Counted from the stretch's first letter, positions 32,845-42,237 are shown. The stretch: DNA of 64,000 nt from Rhizobium johnstonii 3841 (GCF_000009265.1 NC_008380.1:315501-379500), one strand, 5' to 3'. The notes: a model not told the origin generated them from the letters alone. Program-made: numbers and translations.

Positions 32845-34407
32845 TCACTCCCACTCGATTGTGCCAGGCGGCTTCGACGTAACATCGTAGACCACGCGGT
32901 TGATACCGCGCACCTCGTTGATGATGCGGGTGGCGGCGCGGCCGAGGAATTCCATGTCGTAGTGGTAGAAGTCCGCCGTCATGCCGTCGACGGAGGTGAC
33001 GGCGCGCAGCGCGCAGACGAATTCATAGGTGCGCCCGTCGCCCATGACGCCGACGGTCTGGACGGGCAGCAGCACGGCGAAGGCCTGCCAGATGGCGTCG
33101 TAGAGGCCGGCCTTGCGGATTTCGTCGAGATAGATCGCATCGGCCTCGCGCAGGATCTCCAGCTTTTCGCGGGTGATGCCGCCGGGGCAACGGATCGCGA
33201 GGCCGGGGCCTGGGAATGGGTGGCGGCCGATGAAGCTGTCGGGCAGGCCGAGTTCGCGGCCGAGTGCGCGCACCTCGTCCTTGAAGAGTTCACGCAGCGG
33301 CTCGACGAGCTGCATCTTCATGCGCTCCGGCAGACCGCCGACATTGTGGTGCGACTTGATCGTCACCGACGGGCCGCCGGTGAAGGAAACGCTCTCGATC
33401 ACGTCGGGATAGAGCGTGCCCTGGCCGAGGAAATCGGCGCCGCCGAGCTTCCTGGCCTCTTCCTCGAAGGTCTCGATGAACAGCCGGCCGATGATCTTGC
33501 GCTTGGTTTCCGGGTCGCTGACGCCCTCGAGTTCGCCGATGAAACGATCGGCGGCATCGACGTGCAGCAGATGCAGATTGTAGTGCTCACGGAACATGGC
33601 GACGACGCCGGCCGCCTCGTCCTTGCGCATCAGCCCGTGGTCGACGAGGATGCAGGTTAGCTGGTCGCCGACGGCCTCGTGGATCAAGAGCGCTGCGACG
33701 GAGCTGTCGACGCCGCCCGAAAGCGCGCAGATGACGCGCTTGTCGCCCACTTGCGCGCGGATCTGCTCGACCGCCTTCTGGCGATAGGCCGACATCGACC
33801 AGTCGCCCTTGATGCCGGCGATGTTATGAATGAAATTGCCGATCAGCTTGGCGCCATCAGGCGTATGCACGACCTCGGGGTGGAACTGCACGCCGTAATA
33901 TTTGCGCTTCTCGTCGGCGATGAAGGCATAGGGCGCGTTGGAGGAGGTGGCGACCACTTCGAAACCATCCGGCAGCGCGGTGACGCGGTCGCCATGGCTC
34001 ATCCAGACCTGATGGCGCGAGCCGGAGGACCAGAGGCCCTCGAACAGCTGGCAGTCCCTGTCGACCTCGAGGAAGGCGCGGCCGAATTCGCGGTGATGGC
34101 CGCTCTCGACCTTGCCGCCGAGCTGCATGCACATCGTCTGCTGGCCGTAGCAGATGCCGAACACCGGCAGGCCGCTGTCGAAGATGATATCAGGCGCTCG
34201 CGGCGATCCCTCGTCCACCGTGGAAGCCGGGCTGCCGGACAGGATCACGGCTTTCGGCTGCAGGCGGTGGAAGCCCTCTTCGGCCGATTGGAAGGGAACG
34301 ATCTCGCAATAGACGCCGGCCTCGCGCACGCGTCGTGCGATGAGCTGGGTCACCTGGCTGCCGAAATCGACGATGAGAACGGAGTCGGGATGTGCTGTCT
34401 GGGTCAT
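32845..34407 (-). CDS. guaA: GMP synthase (glutamine-hydrolysing)
   Basis: GuaA makes GMP from XMP, ATP and glutamine in purine synthesis. The 520 residues comprise a class I amidotransferase domain with catalytic Cys86 (FGICYGQQ), His176 and Glu178 (FHPEV), then the ATP-PPase domain with the P-loop SGGVDSS at 230-236. The dimerisation domain ends in [11 protein letters not shown]. The gene is intact. A degraded piece of its C-terminal coding region occurs 10.5 kb away at 22286, in the same orientation. The MFS gene of the accessory cluster converges on it. Confidence 0.97.
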   Translation of the reverse strand: MTQTAHPDSVLIVDFGSQVTQLIARRVREAGVYCEIVPFQSAEEGFHRLQPKAVILSGSPASTVDEGSPRAPDIIFDSGLPVFGICYGQQTMCMQLGGKVESGHHREFGRAFLEVDRDCQLFEGLWSSGSRHQVWMSHGDRVTALPDGFEVVATSSNAPYAFIADEKRKYYGVQFHPEVVHTPDGAKLIGNFIHNIAGIKGDWSMSAYRQKAVEQIRAQVGDKRVICALSGGVDSSVAALLIHEAVGDQLTCILVDHGLMRKDEAAGVVAMFREHYNLHLLHVDAADRFIGELEGVSDPETKRKIIGRLFIETFEEEARKLGGADFLGQGTLYPDVIESVSFTGGPSVTIKSHHNVGGLPERMKMQLVEPLRELFKDEVRALGRELGLPDSFIGRHPFPGPGLAIRCPGGITREKLEILREADAIYLDEIRKAGLYDAIWQAFAVLLPVQTVGVMGDGRTYEFVCALRAVTSVDGMTADFYHYDMEFLGRAATRIINEVRGINRVVYDVTSKPPGTIEWE

Positions 34408-34499
34408 GGCGAGGCTTTAATGAAAAGCGCCCCGCCTGGCAATCCGGGAAATCGGCGGCATTAGGTTTTTATTGTTCCAATTGTCCCGCATTCTAAGGC

Positions 34500-35138
34500 T
34501 CAGAACCAGAAAACCCCGTCCTCCAGCGCCGTGAACAGGCTGTCGACGCCGTAAGAGAGCTTGCGGTCGACGATGTGCAGATATTCGGTCCAGCCCGAAA
34601 TATGCTGCAGCTCGACGGCGCCGTCGGAAATGCCGCGCAGGCCGATCAGCGGCAGCTTGTAGCCCTGGCAGGCGCGCAGCACCGCATAGGTCTCCATGTC
34701 GACCATGTCGGCGTCGATATTGGTATAGGCGACGCCCGAGATGATGTTGCCGCCGGTGGAAAGGCTTGCTTCGGCAATGCCGGGAATGCGCAGCGGCAGC
34801 TCGAGCGTTGCCGGCAGGTCGAGAAAGGGTGTCTTGCCCTTTTCGAAGCCGAGCGGCGAGGCGTCCATGTCGCGGTAGGAAACCGAGGTCACCTGATAGA
34901 TTTCGGTCTGCTCCAGTTTCGCGGAGCCGGCCGAGCCGAGGGAGACGACGAGATCGGGCAGGTCGTCGACGGCATCCAGCCGCGCCAATGTCTTGCTCAG
35001 CGCGATGGCTGCCTCGACCGGGCCGACGCCGGTCATCAAAGGTTCGATGCGCGAACGCAGGAAGGGACCGTACTCGGCCTCCGCCGCCATGACGAAAAGA
35101 ATGGACTTCCCCGCGACCGATTTCAGTTCGAACTTCAT
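34500..35138 (-). CDS. 5'-methylthioadenosine/S-adenosylhomocysteine nucleosidase-like protein
   Basis: This 212-residue protein belongs to the PNP/UDP family. VVSLGSAGSA is the phosphate/ribose site, DMVDMETYAVLRACQ the ribose-binding Met-Glu, and LRGISDGA the base-binding Asp loop, as in MTA/SAH nucleosidases. It likely splits adenine from SAH or MTA, recycling methyl-cycle by-products. Its ATG overlaps the stop of the upstream thioesterase (ATGA), so the two are translationally coupled. It is shorter than E. coli MtnN (232), so the exact substrate is uncertain. Confidence 0.88.
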   Translation of the reverse strand: MKFELKSVAGKSILFVMAAEAEYGPFLRSRIEPLMTGVGPVEAAIALSKTLARLDAVDDLPDLVVSLGSAGSAKLEQTEIYQVTSVSYRDMDASPLGFEKGKTPFLDLPATLELPLRIPGIAEASLSTGGNIISGVAYTNIDADMVDMETYAVLRACQGYKLPLIGLRGISDGAVELQHISGWTEYLHIVDRKLSYGVDSLFTALEDGVFWF

Positions 35139-35584
35139 CCCGTAATGCCCTCTCTACCGCGGATCACCATCATCGTTCCGGTCATGGAGGCGATGAGTTT
35201 CGCCGGCCCGTCGCTGATCGCGTAGCCTCGTCCGTCGGCGACGATGATGGTGGAGCCTGGTTTGGTGATTTCCCCGCGAAACAGGAAACGATCGCCACGC
35301 CCCGGCGACATGAGATTGACCTTGAACTCGATCGTCAGGATCGAGGCTTCCGGGTCGATGACGCTGTAGGCGGCAAAGCCGCAGGCCGAATCGAGCGCTG
35401 CGGAAATAATGCCTGCGTGCAGGATGCCGTGCTGCTGTGTCAGTTTGACGTCGAAAGGCAGCTCGATCTCGACGACGCCGTGCTCGACGCGCGTCAGCTC
35501 CGCGCCGATCGTCTCCATCGCCGCCTGCCGCGCAAAATTCCGGCGGATTCGCGCGCGGAAATCGCCCCTGTCAGTCTCGCTCAT
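35135..35584 (-). CDS. PaaI family hotdog-fold thioesterase
   Basis: This 149-residue protein has the hotdog segment QQHGILHAGIISAALDSACGFAAYSV with the HGG-type pocket, and SILTIEFKVNLMSPGRGDRF. These enzymes hydrolyse acyl-CoA esters, often phenylacetyl-type. The start at 35584 gives normal length; the much longer upstream frame overlaps the divergent DUF2252 gene region. The last bases overlap the nucleosidase start by 4 bp. Confidence 0.9.
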   Translation of the reverse strand: MSETDRGDFRARIRRNFARQAAMETIGAELTRVEHGVVEIELPFDVKLTQQHGILHAGIISAALDSACGFAAYSVIDPEASILTIEFKVNLMSPGRGDRFLFRGEITKPGSTIIVADGRGYAISDGPAKLIASMTGTMMVIRGREGITG

Positions 35585-35854
35585 GTCTGCCCCTCTTGCA
35601 GCCGCGAAATTGGCATGGCGCGCCGCATTCGACAAGCTGGACATTGCTGAAATCGGTCCGGGCGGCGATGGAAACCCGGGACCGTGTCGCCGAGGCAACC
35701 CTTCACCTTTCGGTCGCCGTGCGAGCCGGCACAGCTGGCCGGTACCGCTGGCCACTACCGCTGTATTGTGGCGATCCGATGCGAAGACGATTGCAGCTTC
35801 GCGCGGCGCGCGTATTGTCCGCATCGGATCGCGAAATGATGGAGCGCCGGCGGC

Positions 35855-36931
35855 ATGACGACGATATCGCAATCGGTGCGGAATTTCGAGGCCTGGCTGG
35901 CCGGTGAACTCGGCGACGATCTCGTCAAGGACGATCTCCGGGAGAAGCATGAGAAGATGCGGAGCGACGATTTCGTCTTCCTGCGCGCCACCTATTGGCG
36001 CTGGTGCGAGATCATCCTCGATATCTGCCCGGAACTGACGGGCGCGCCTCAGGTACTCGCGATCGGCGATACGCATCTGGAGAATTTCGGCACATGGCGC
36101 GATGTCGAGGGCCGGCTCGTCTGGGGCGTCAATGATTTCGATGACGCAGCGGTGATGCCCTATGCGCTGGATCTCGTTCGCCTTGCGGCAAGCGCCGTGC
36201 TGGCCCGCAGCGGTGACGGTCCCTCGGTTCGCATGATCGGCGAACTGATCCTGAGCGGCTATCGCCGGGGCCTTGAAAATCCGCTGCCCGTCATCCTCGA
36301 GCGCGACCACAAATGGCTGCGCAAGGCGCTGCTGCTGCCGAATTCCGAACGCCGGGAATTCTGGGAGAAATACGAAATGCTGCAGCCCGGCAAGAAGCCG
36401 GCACCACCAGCCTATGTCAAGGCGCTCGCAGACGCGCTGCCGTTGGGATCAGGACCTTTCTTGGCGAAGCCACGCAGCGGCGGCACCGGCAGCCTCGGCC
36501 GGCCGCGTTTCGTCGCCTATGCCGAATGGCAGGGTGGACCGGTGCTGCGCGAGGCAAAGGCGCTGGTGCCGTCCGCCTGGTCGCTTCGCCACAACCCGCA
36601 GGATGTGGCGATCCATGCAAGCGAGATCGCCAATGGGCGGGCGCGCTCAGCCGATCCGCATTACCGGGCCTCCGGCCGCATCCTCGTGCGCCGGCTCTCG
36701 CCGAACAGCTGCAAGGTCGAAATCGACCGACACCCCGAGATCCTGCTTTCGCCGACGATGCTGGAACTGATGGGCTTTGAGATCGCCAATTGCCATTCCG
36801 GTGATGCGGCGGCGGCGGCCGCAATCCTGAAGGATTTGGCGGCGCGGGGAAACGAATGGCTGCATGAGGCGGCAAGGGCCGCGGCATCGAGCATCAGCAC
36901 CGAGCAGAAAGCCTATTCCCGCGCCGGCTAA
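35855..36931 (+). CDS. DUF2252 family protein
   Basis: This 358-residue protein matches the DUF2252 family, a kinase-like fold. VLAIGDTHLENFGTWRDVEGRLVWGVNDFDDAAVMPYALDLVRLA carries the HxxN and DFDD residues that resemble the catalytic and metal-binding loops of aminoglycoside phosphotransferases. The biological substrate is unknown. It is divergent from the thioesterase gene over 270 bp, with no operator seen. A palindromic repeat follows its stop directly. Confidence 0.88.
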   Translation: MTTISQSVRNFEAWLAGELGDDLVKDDLREKHEKMRSDDFVFLRATYWRWCEIILDICPELTGAPQVLAIGDTHLENFGTWRDVEGRLVWGVNDFDDAAVMPYALDLVRLAASAVLARSGDGPSVRMIGELILSGYRRGLENPLPVILERDHKWLRKALLLPNSERREFWEKYEMLQPGKKPAPPAYVKALADALPLGSGPFLAKPRSGGTGSLGRPRFVAYAEWQGGPVLREAKALVPSAWSLRHNPQDVAIHASEIANGRARSADPHYRASGRILVRRLSPNSCKVEIDRHPEILLSPTMLELMGFEIANCHSGDAAAAAAILKDLAARGNEWLHEAARAAASSISTEQKAYSRAG

Positions 36932-36980
36932 AGCAATTCCAGCAAAAGTGTACAGCGGTTTTGCGTCCGGAATTGCGCTT
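36931..36980. repeat. RIME-like palindrome after the DUF2252 gene
   Basis: Arms AAGCAATTCC (36931-36940) and GGAATTGCGCTT (36969-36980) enclose a mosaic core containing GCAAAAGTGTACAGCGG. The same arm words occur in the element at 11977-12043. It begins with the last base of the DUF2252 stop codon and lies 8 bp from the stop of the convergent DUF1513 gene. Confidence 0.7.
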
Positions 36981-36987
36981 CTCTGAT

Positions 36988-38067
36988 TTAGATCCGCACG
37001 ATGTGCTGATCCCAGGCGACGTCGCTGCGGGTCGACAGGAAATCGCCGTCATAGGAGGAGACGGCAAAGCCGTTTCTTGCCGGCGCGATGCCCGCCGCAT
37101 CCGGAACGGAAGTCTCGGCCAGCATCTTGCCCGTCCTAGCGTCGATAGTCACCGAGGCGCCGCCCTTCGGTGAGGTGATGCCGACGAGACCTTCGCTGCG
37201 ATTGACGGCGATCGCCCCGACGTAATTGGCAAGCCTGCGCGTCGTCTCCTCCGGCAGGTCGATGAAGGAAAGATCCTCCCCCTTGGCGAAATGGCCGACG
37301 AGCGGAGGCAAATCCTTGCGGTGGCCTTCATACTGGCAGGCGAACCAGATGCGGCCCGCGCCATCGAGATCGACATGGCGGGTGGAGAGTTCTGCCCATT
37401 CCGCCGGCAGCACATGTTTTTCGACCAGCGCACCGGTCGCCGCATCGATCAGCGCCAGCGACGGCTGCATCTCTCCGAGATTGAGCTTGGTGCGGCCAAA
37501 ATCCGGATGCGTCTCGATGCCGCCATTGGCGACGATGAGCAGGCGTCCGTCGTCGGAAACGGTCATGTCGTGCGGACCGATGCCGTAGGTCTCGAATTCG
37601 CCGATGCGGGTGAAGCGGTCTGTGGCGTCGTAGAGGCCGATCATGCCGCGATTGCCGTCGAAGTCGTTCTCGCTGGCGTAGAGCAAACGGCCGTCAGGAG
37701 AGAAGGCGCCGTGGCCGTAGAAATGCCGGTCCTCCCTGGAGCTGATGACGATCGGCTCGCTTTTGTTCCAGGGATCGAAGATCATCGCATAGGTGCCGGG
37801 CCGGCGCGCGAAGGCGACAGTCTTGCCGGTACTGGCGCTGAAGGCTATGCCGTGGGCGCGGGCAGGAAGCGCCACCTGATCGACGATCTCGCCGCGCTCG
37901 GTCACGGTCGCAATGGCAAAGGAGCCGTCGGCTGCCCGAATGCCCGAGGCATAGACCGCATCGGCCCGCTCCAGCGCCATCAGCGACCTTGGCGTCAAGG
38001 TGGCAAGGAAGCCGAGCCCCGCCGCCTTGACGAAGCTGCGTCGGTTGATCGCGGCACTTTGCATCAT
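36988..38067 (-). CDS. DUF1513 protein, Tat-exported, iron operon
   Basis: This 359-residue protein starts with a Tat signal, INRRSFVKAAGLGF, and continues as a beta-propeller-like chain (GHGAFSPDGRLLYASENDFDG, YGIGPHDMTVSDDGRLLIVANGG). It is the DUF1513 (COG3490) family, always found next to imelysin genes. It is the last of four genes, starting 4 bp after the imelysin stop. A Tat signal suggests folding with a cofactor before export to the periplasm. Its exact role in iron handling is unknown. Confidence 0.9.
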   Translation of the reverse strand: MMQSAAINRRSFVKAAGLGFLATLTPRSLMALERADAVYASGIRAADGSFAIATVTERGEIVDQVALPARAHGIAFSASTGKTVAFARRPGTYAMIFDPWNKSEPIVISSREDRHFYGHGAFSPDGRLLYASENDFDGNRGMIGLYDATDRFTRIGEFETYGIGPHDMTVSDDGRLLIVANGGIETHPDFGRTKLNLGEMQPSLALIDAATGALVEKHVLPAEWAELSTRHVDLDGAGRIWFACQYEGHRKDLPPLVGHFAKGEDLSFIDLPEETTRRLANYVGAIAVNRSEGLVGITSPKGGASVTIDARTGKMLAETSVPDAAGIAPARNGFAVSSYDGDFLSTRSDVAWDQHIVRI

Positions 38068-38071
38068 CGTC

Positions 38072-39175
38072 TCAGTCTCCGTCCGAAAAGGAAAAGCCGG
38101 CCGAAAGGCCGATGGCTGCGCCATATTCGTCGCTGATCCGGGTGATCAGGTCGCGGCTTTCAGCAAGCAGCGTATCGAGCTTGGCCTTCTCCGCATCGCT
38201 TATGGCGACGTCGATGTCGGGATTGAGCTTCGGCACGCTGTCGAGCAGCGATTTGAAGTCCTCGTCGATCGAGGCGGCGATCGACTGCTTGTCCGGCGGC
38301 AGAAGCTCGGCCATGCCGGCCTTCTGCCAGAGCGTGCGCAGGCCCTCCAGATTGGCGGCCATCGATTTCCAAGTGTTCTTGGAGCGCCAGTAGATCGCCA
38401 TGCGCGGCCGCGGCGCGGTGTCCTTGCCCTTGTAGAACTGTTCCAGCCGTTGGTCGCGGACATTCTCTGCACCATGGACGAGAATGCCGAGCAGCGCCGT
38501 CACCGCTTCCTTGTTGTCCATGAAATCGTTGCTCTGCGGGCCTGGATGTTTCCAGCTCGCCTGCACGCCGTCGGGCTTTTCCCAGGCGGCGACGACTTCG
38601 CCGGCTTCACGCTGGATATTGCCGGCGACCGCCTCGCCGTAAAGGCAGCGGAAACTGCCCTTCTGCCCGACGAGATCGTCGGAGCCATTGCCGTAAAGCA
38701 CGTATTCCAGCGCCGTCAGGCCTTGCAACGCAACACTCTTGCCGGCGATCGCATCAACGGTCGCGTCGTTCGGATCGGCCTTGGCGATCAGCGCCTGCAC
38801 CTGCTTCAGGCCGACGCCCTTGCGGTCGGGATAAAACAGGATGTGCTCGAAGAGATTGTCCTGGATGACAGGCCCGGTCTGGACGATCTCGATGATCGAC
38901 CAATAGCGGATCGTATCGTCGAAGGTGGACTTCGCCTTGTCGAGCGTCTGCTGCGTGCCGTCGCTGCAAAGATCCTTCATCGCCGTCGTCAGCCGGGCGG
39001 CCGATTGCTGCATGTTGCGATAGCCGGGACGGATCACCTCGTCGACGGCGCGCTGCATGACGGCGGGAACGGCATCCTCGTTCAGCCCTGCCGGGGGAGT
39101 GGCCGTCTGGGCGGCCGCTGATGTCGCGAGGCCGATCAGAGTAAGGCAGAGCAGGGGGTGCCATAGGCGCATCAA
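38072..39175 (-). CDS. Imelysin family periplasmic protein, second type
   Basis: This 367-residue protein has a signal peptide (LLCLTLIGLATSAAAQ) and the imelysin (M75-like) helical fold. Where the first imelysin has GYHAIE, this one reads GLTALE (152-157), so the His of the GxHxxE motif is missing. It corresponds to COG3489, a predicted periplasmic lipoprotein or soluble protein. It overlaps the DUF1111 gene stop by 4 bp and the DUF1513 gene follows closely, so all are cotranscribed. Confidence 0.9.
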   Translation of the reverse strand: MMRLWHPLLCLTLIGLATSAAAQTATPPAGLNEDAVPAVMQRAVDEVIRPGYRNMQQSAARLTTAMKDLCSDGTQQTLDKAKSTFDDTIRYWSIIEIVQTGPVIQDNLFEHILFYPDRKGVGLKQVQALIAKADPNDATVDAIAGKSVALQGLTALEYVLYGNGSDDLVGQKGSFRCLYGEAVAGNIQREAGEVVAAWEKPDGVQASWKHPGPQSNDFMDNKEAVTALLGILVHGAENVRDQRLEQFYKGKDTAPRPRMAIYWRSKNTWKSMAANLEGLRTLWQKAGMAELLPPDKQSIAASIDEDFKSLLDSVPKLNPDIDVAISDAEKAKLDTLLAESRDLITRISDEYGAAIGLSAGFSFSDGD

Positions 39176-40710
39176 AGTGACTCCAGGAATGTAATCAGGG
39201 CCGCCCTGTCGTCTTTCGGCAGGGAGGAGAAAGCGTTGCGGGCCCTTTCAGCTTCGCCGCCATGCCAGAGGATCGCTTCGGTGAGGCTCCGCGCACGGCC
39301 GTCATGCAGGAAAAAGCTGTGTCCGCTGACAGTTCGGGTCAGTCCTATACCCCATAGCGGCGGCGTGCGCCATTCACGTCCGCTTGCAAGACCGACCTGC
39401 TGCCCGTCGGCAAGCCCGTCGCCCATGTCGTGCAGAAGAAAGTCGGAATAGGGCCAGATCAGCTGGAAGGACTGTGCTTTTTCAGGCGTATCCCGCCGGG
39501 TGACGAATTTCGGCACGTGGCAGGAAATGCAGCCGCTTTCGTAGAAGATCCGCTTGCCCCGCAGCGTCTCGGCGAAACTCGCCTTGCGCCGTGCCGGAAC
39601 GGCGAGATTTTCGGAATAGAAGGTGACGAGGTCGAGAATGGGACCCGGCGCTTCTTCTGCGCCAAGTCGTTTCTGCACGCCTGTCGGCATATCAAGGCAT
39701 TTTTCTTCCGCCTTGGTGCAGTCGCCCTGCGCATTCGGCTGATCGGGCGTCGAGATGCCGATATCATTGGCAAAGGCATCCGCACTCTGGTCGCGCACCG
39801 TGGCGTTCTGTGCCTTCCAGCCGAATCGTCCGAGCGCGATCTTGCCGCTGCGGTGGTCGCGCACGATCGCCGCCTTCCCCGAAATGCCGTCGCCGTCGGC
39901 ATCATCAGGATCGGCATGGGCAAGGATGTCGGCCTCGCGAATGGCCTCGATCAGTCCGAGGCCGATCATCGCCGAGGCGACACGCGGCGAAATCGTCGTC
40001 GCGGGATCGAGCGGCCCATAGCCAAGGTTCGTCACCGCATAACTCGGCCGGCGCAGCGAGACGGTCTCGCCGTCGCCGAGCGTCACCCTCTCTTCGCGAT
40101 AGCTGATCGCCATCTTCCCTTCGGCAGCAAGCCCGGGAACGGCGAGATCCTGCAGCTGATGGCCGTAGACCGGATCGGGAAAATTGACGACATCGGCACG
40201 CGCGACCGCCTTTTCTTCCTCCGGCGTCGTGGCGGCGCGGGAAAGGCGCAGGAACATCGAGGTGGCGCTCGCGGCCCCCTCCGGCGGTCTGCCGCGGCCG
40301 TCATTGACATGGCAGCTCATGCAGGAGCGGGCGTTGAACAGCGGCCCGAGGCCATCGGAAGCCTGCGTCGAGGAGGGAGAGGACACCCAGAGCTTGCGGA
40401 AAAGCGCATTGCCGAGCTTGAAATTCTGCTCTTCCTCGAAAGGGATGTTGGCCGAAATATGCGAGAAGCTGTCCTCGGTGACAGGGTCGATCGAGGTCGT
40501 CGCACCCGCCTGCATGGCTTCGTATTGTTCGGCCTTGGAAAAATCCGCTGTCGGCCGGGTGACGTCGGCGACGCGTTTCAGATCGGCCTCGGAGAGGTCG
40601 GTGCGTTTCCGCGGCAGGTCGAAACCGGCGGCGATGCTGACGGAAAAACCGGCAAGCGTGGCGCAGAGCGCTGCGCTGGCGATCAATCGGCGGGCCGGGG
40701 CATGCGACAT
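39172..40710 (-). CDS. Di-haem cytochrome c-like oxidoreductase (DUF1111)
   Basis: This 512-residue protein has a signal peptide (ASAALCATLAGFSVSIAAG) and two c-type haem motifs, CMSCH at 130-134 and CISCH at 394-398. DPDDADGDGISGKA is a possible calcium site. It is the COG3488 predicted thiol oxidoreductase, related to MauG and bacterial di-haem peroxidases. In this operon it probably oxidises or reduces iron for the imelysin proteins in the periplasm, which is inference. It starts 47 bp after the first imelysin gene and overlaps the second by 4 bp. Confidence 0.92.
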   Translation of the reverse strand: MSHAPARRLIASAALCATLAGFSVSIAAGFDLPRKRTDLSEADLKRVADVTRPTADFSKAEQYEAMQAGATTSIDPVTEDSFSHISANIPFEEEQNFKLGNALFRKLWVSSPSSTQASDGLGPLFNARSCMSCHVNDGRGRPPEGAASATSMFLRLSRAATTPEEEKAVARADVVNFPDPVYGHQLQDLAVPGLAAEGKMAISYREERVTLGDGETVSLRRPSYAVTNLGYGPLDPATTISPRVASAMIGLGLIEAIREADILAHADPDDADGDGISGKAAIVRDHRSGKIALGRFGWKAQNATVRDQSADAFANDIGISTPDQPNAQGDCTKAEEKCLDMPTGVQKRLGAEEAPGPILDLVTFYSENLAVPARRKASFAETLRGKRIFYESGCISCHVPKFVTRRDTPEKAQSFQLIWPYSDFLLHDMGDGLADGQQVGLASGREWRTPPLWGIGLTRTVSGHSFFLHDGRARSLTEAILWHGGEAERARNAFSSLPKDDRAALITFLESL

Positions 40711-40757
40711 TTCAGGGTCCGGGCCGCTCCGGCTTTCGAAGCGGCCCGCCTTTTTGC

Positions 40758-42032
40758 TTATTGGAAGACGGCGTTAGGATTATCCAAGCTGTCGGAACCT
40801 TCAAGCTGAACCGTGCCGAGATCGAGTGCGGCAATAACGCGCTGCACCGATTTCGTCTGGTCGATCAGCCCGTCGATAGCGGCCTGAACGACGGCGTTGC
40901 CTTCCTTGTTGCCTTCGCCGATCATCTGATCGTACTTTTCGACGGTCTCGCCGCGCTTTGCCATGGCATTCATCGCATCGAGCGTCTTGTTGAGCTTGCC
41001 TTCAACTTCGGCATCGAGCGCCTTGTCCTTGGCGGCCACCAGATCGTGCAGCGACGGGCCGCTGAGCTTGGTGCCGTCGACGCGGGTATAGTTGCCGGTA
41101 TAGGCGGCAGCGATGCCGATCGCGTCGTTGAGATGCGAGTTGTAGGTATTGTCCGAGAAGCAATCATGCTCTTCTTCCGGATCGTGCAGCAGCAGGCCGA
41201 GCTTCATGCGCTCGCCGGCAAGCTCGCCGTAGGAAAGCGAACCCATGCCCGTCAGGATCGCCACCAGGCCGGCCTTCGGATCGGCTTCGACATTCTTCGT
41301 CGCTGCACCATCCGGCTTCCAGTTGTCGGTCATTTCCTGCAGGTCGGAAACCAGCAGGGTGGAGGCGGACTTCAGATATTCGGCGCGGCGGTCGCAATTG
41401 CCGTGCGTGCAATTCTTGAGGTCGTAGTCGGTTGCCGGACGATCGCCGGCGCCGGGACCCGTGCCGTTCAGATCCTGACCCCAGAGCAGGAATTCGATGG
41501 CGTGGTAGCCGGTCGCGACATTGGCTTCGATGCCGCCGGCCTCGGCCAGCGTGCCGGAGATGAATTCCGGCGTCAGCTTGGAGGCGTCGACATCCTTGCC
41601 GTCGATCTTGATCGTCTTGTTGGCGATGACATTTGCCACATAGAGAGAATTTTCGTCGCTCTCGGTGCCGTAGGAGGCATCGACATAGTCGATCAGGCCT
41701 TCATCGAGCGGCCACGCATTGACCTTGCCTTCCCAGTCGTCGACGATCGGATTGCCGAAGCGATAGACTTCCGTCTGCTGGTACGGAACACGCGCCTTGA
41801 TCCAGGCCTCCCTGGCGGCCTTGAGCGTCGCGTCGGTCGGCGCCTTCAGGAAGGCGTCGATCGCGGCGTCGAGCGCCTTGGCCGTCGTCAGCGAGTCTTC
41901 GTATTTCGCATGCGCCACGTCGGCATAGTGTTTCACCACGGCGGCGGCATCGGTCTCGGCATGCGCGGGAAGCGCGAGCAGGGCGGCGGGGGCGATCGCC
42001 AGCACGGCTGCGCGGAATGTGTTGAGCTTCAT
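40758..42032 (-). CDS. Imelysin family iron-regulated protein (IrpA-like)
   Basis: This 424-residue protein has a signal peptide ending LPAHA and two imelysin repeats. The metal motif GxHxxE is present as GYHAIE at 175-180. CTHGNCDRR is a conserved Cys pair. The family (COG3487) includes cyanobacterial IrpA, needed in low iron, and EfeO-like iron-binding proteins. It is the first gene of the operon; an ICE-like palindrome for the iron regulator Irr lies about 190 bp upstream. It presumably binds iron in the periplasm. Confidence 0.92.
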   Translation of the reverse strand: MKLNTFRAAVLAIAPAALLALPAHAETDAAAVVKHYADVAHAKYEDSLTTAKALDAAIDAFLKAPTDATLKAAREAWIKARVPYQQTEVYRFGNPIVDDWEGKVNAWPLDEGLIDYVDASYGTESDENSLYVANVIANKTIKIDGKDVDASKLTPEFISGTLAEAGGIEANVATGYHAIEFLLWGQDLNGTGPGAGDRPATDYDLKNCTHGNCDRRAEYLKSASTLLVSDLQEMTDNWKPDGAATKNVEADPKAGLVAILTGMGSLSYGELAGERMKLGLLLHDPEEEHDCFSDNTYNSHLNDAIGIAAAYTGNYTRVDGTKLSGPSLHDLVAAKDKALDAEVEGKLNKTLDAMNAMAKRGETVEKYDQMIGEGNKEGNAVVQAAIDGLIDQTKSVQRVIAALDLGTVQLEGSDSLDNPNAVFQ

Positions 42033-42064
42033 GATCCTCTCCTGTGACGGGATTTTCCGTCTAC

Positions 42065-42114
42065 CGCATCGTGCTTTCCGAAAATCGGAATCGATTTTCG
42101 GAAAGCACGATGCG
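42065..42114. repeat. Perfect 23-bp-arm palindrome in the iron operon leader
   Basis: Two 23-base arms (42065-42087 and 42092-42114) are exact reverse complements around the 4-nt loop GAAT. The arms contain GCATCGTGCTTTCC. It lies between the ICE-like site and the first gene, so it should be transcribed and form a very stable hairpin. It belongs to the dispersed palindromes of rhizobia. Confidence 0.85.
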
Positions 42115-42128
42115 TCGATTCAAAGTGT

Positions 42129-42170
42129 TACAGCGTCCTCTGCGCGTCTGATAAGACGCGCGGCGCTGTA
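42129..42170. repeat. Second palindromic element in the iron operon leader
   Basis: Outer arms TACAGCG/CGCTGTA and inner stem GCGCGTCT/AGACGCGC with a GATA loop form a branched or bulged hairpin. It directly follows the 23-bp-arm palindrome, so the pair looks like a mosaic unit. Confidence 0.75.
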
Positions 42171-42220
42171 ATCGGGCTCCGTCTCTTCGCCCAAAAGCAA
42201 ACTGGTGTCAAACACTCTAG

Positions 42221-42237
42221 TTTGGAATGATTTTAAG
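42221..42237. promoter_or_regulatory. ICE-like box (candidate Irr site) upstream of the imelysin operon
   Basis: TTTGGAATGATTTTAAG matches 13 of 17 positions of the rhizobial iron control element TTTAGAATTATTCTAAA. Irr binds such sites under low iron. It lies 189 bp before the imelysin gene and 84 bp from the convergent-side rsmB stop. It fits the iron role of the operon. Confidence 0.6.

Noticed and set aside
40761..42047. 428-codon plus-strand frame opposite the imelysin gene
   Set aside because: It is antisense to a well-supported signal-peptide-bearing imelysin with the GYHAIE motif.
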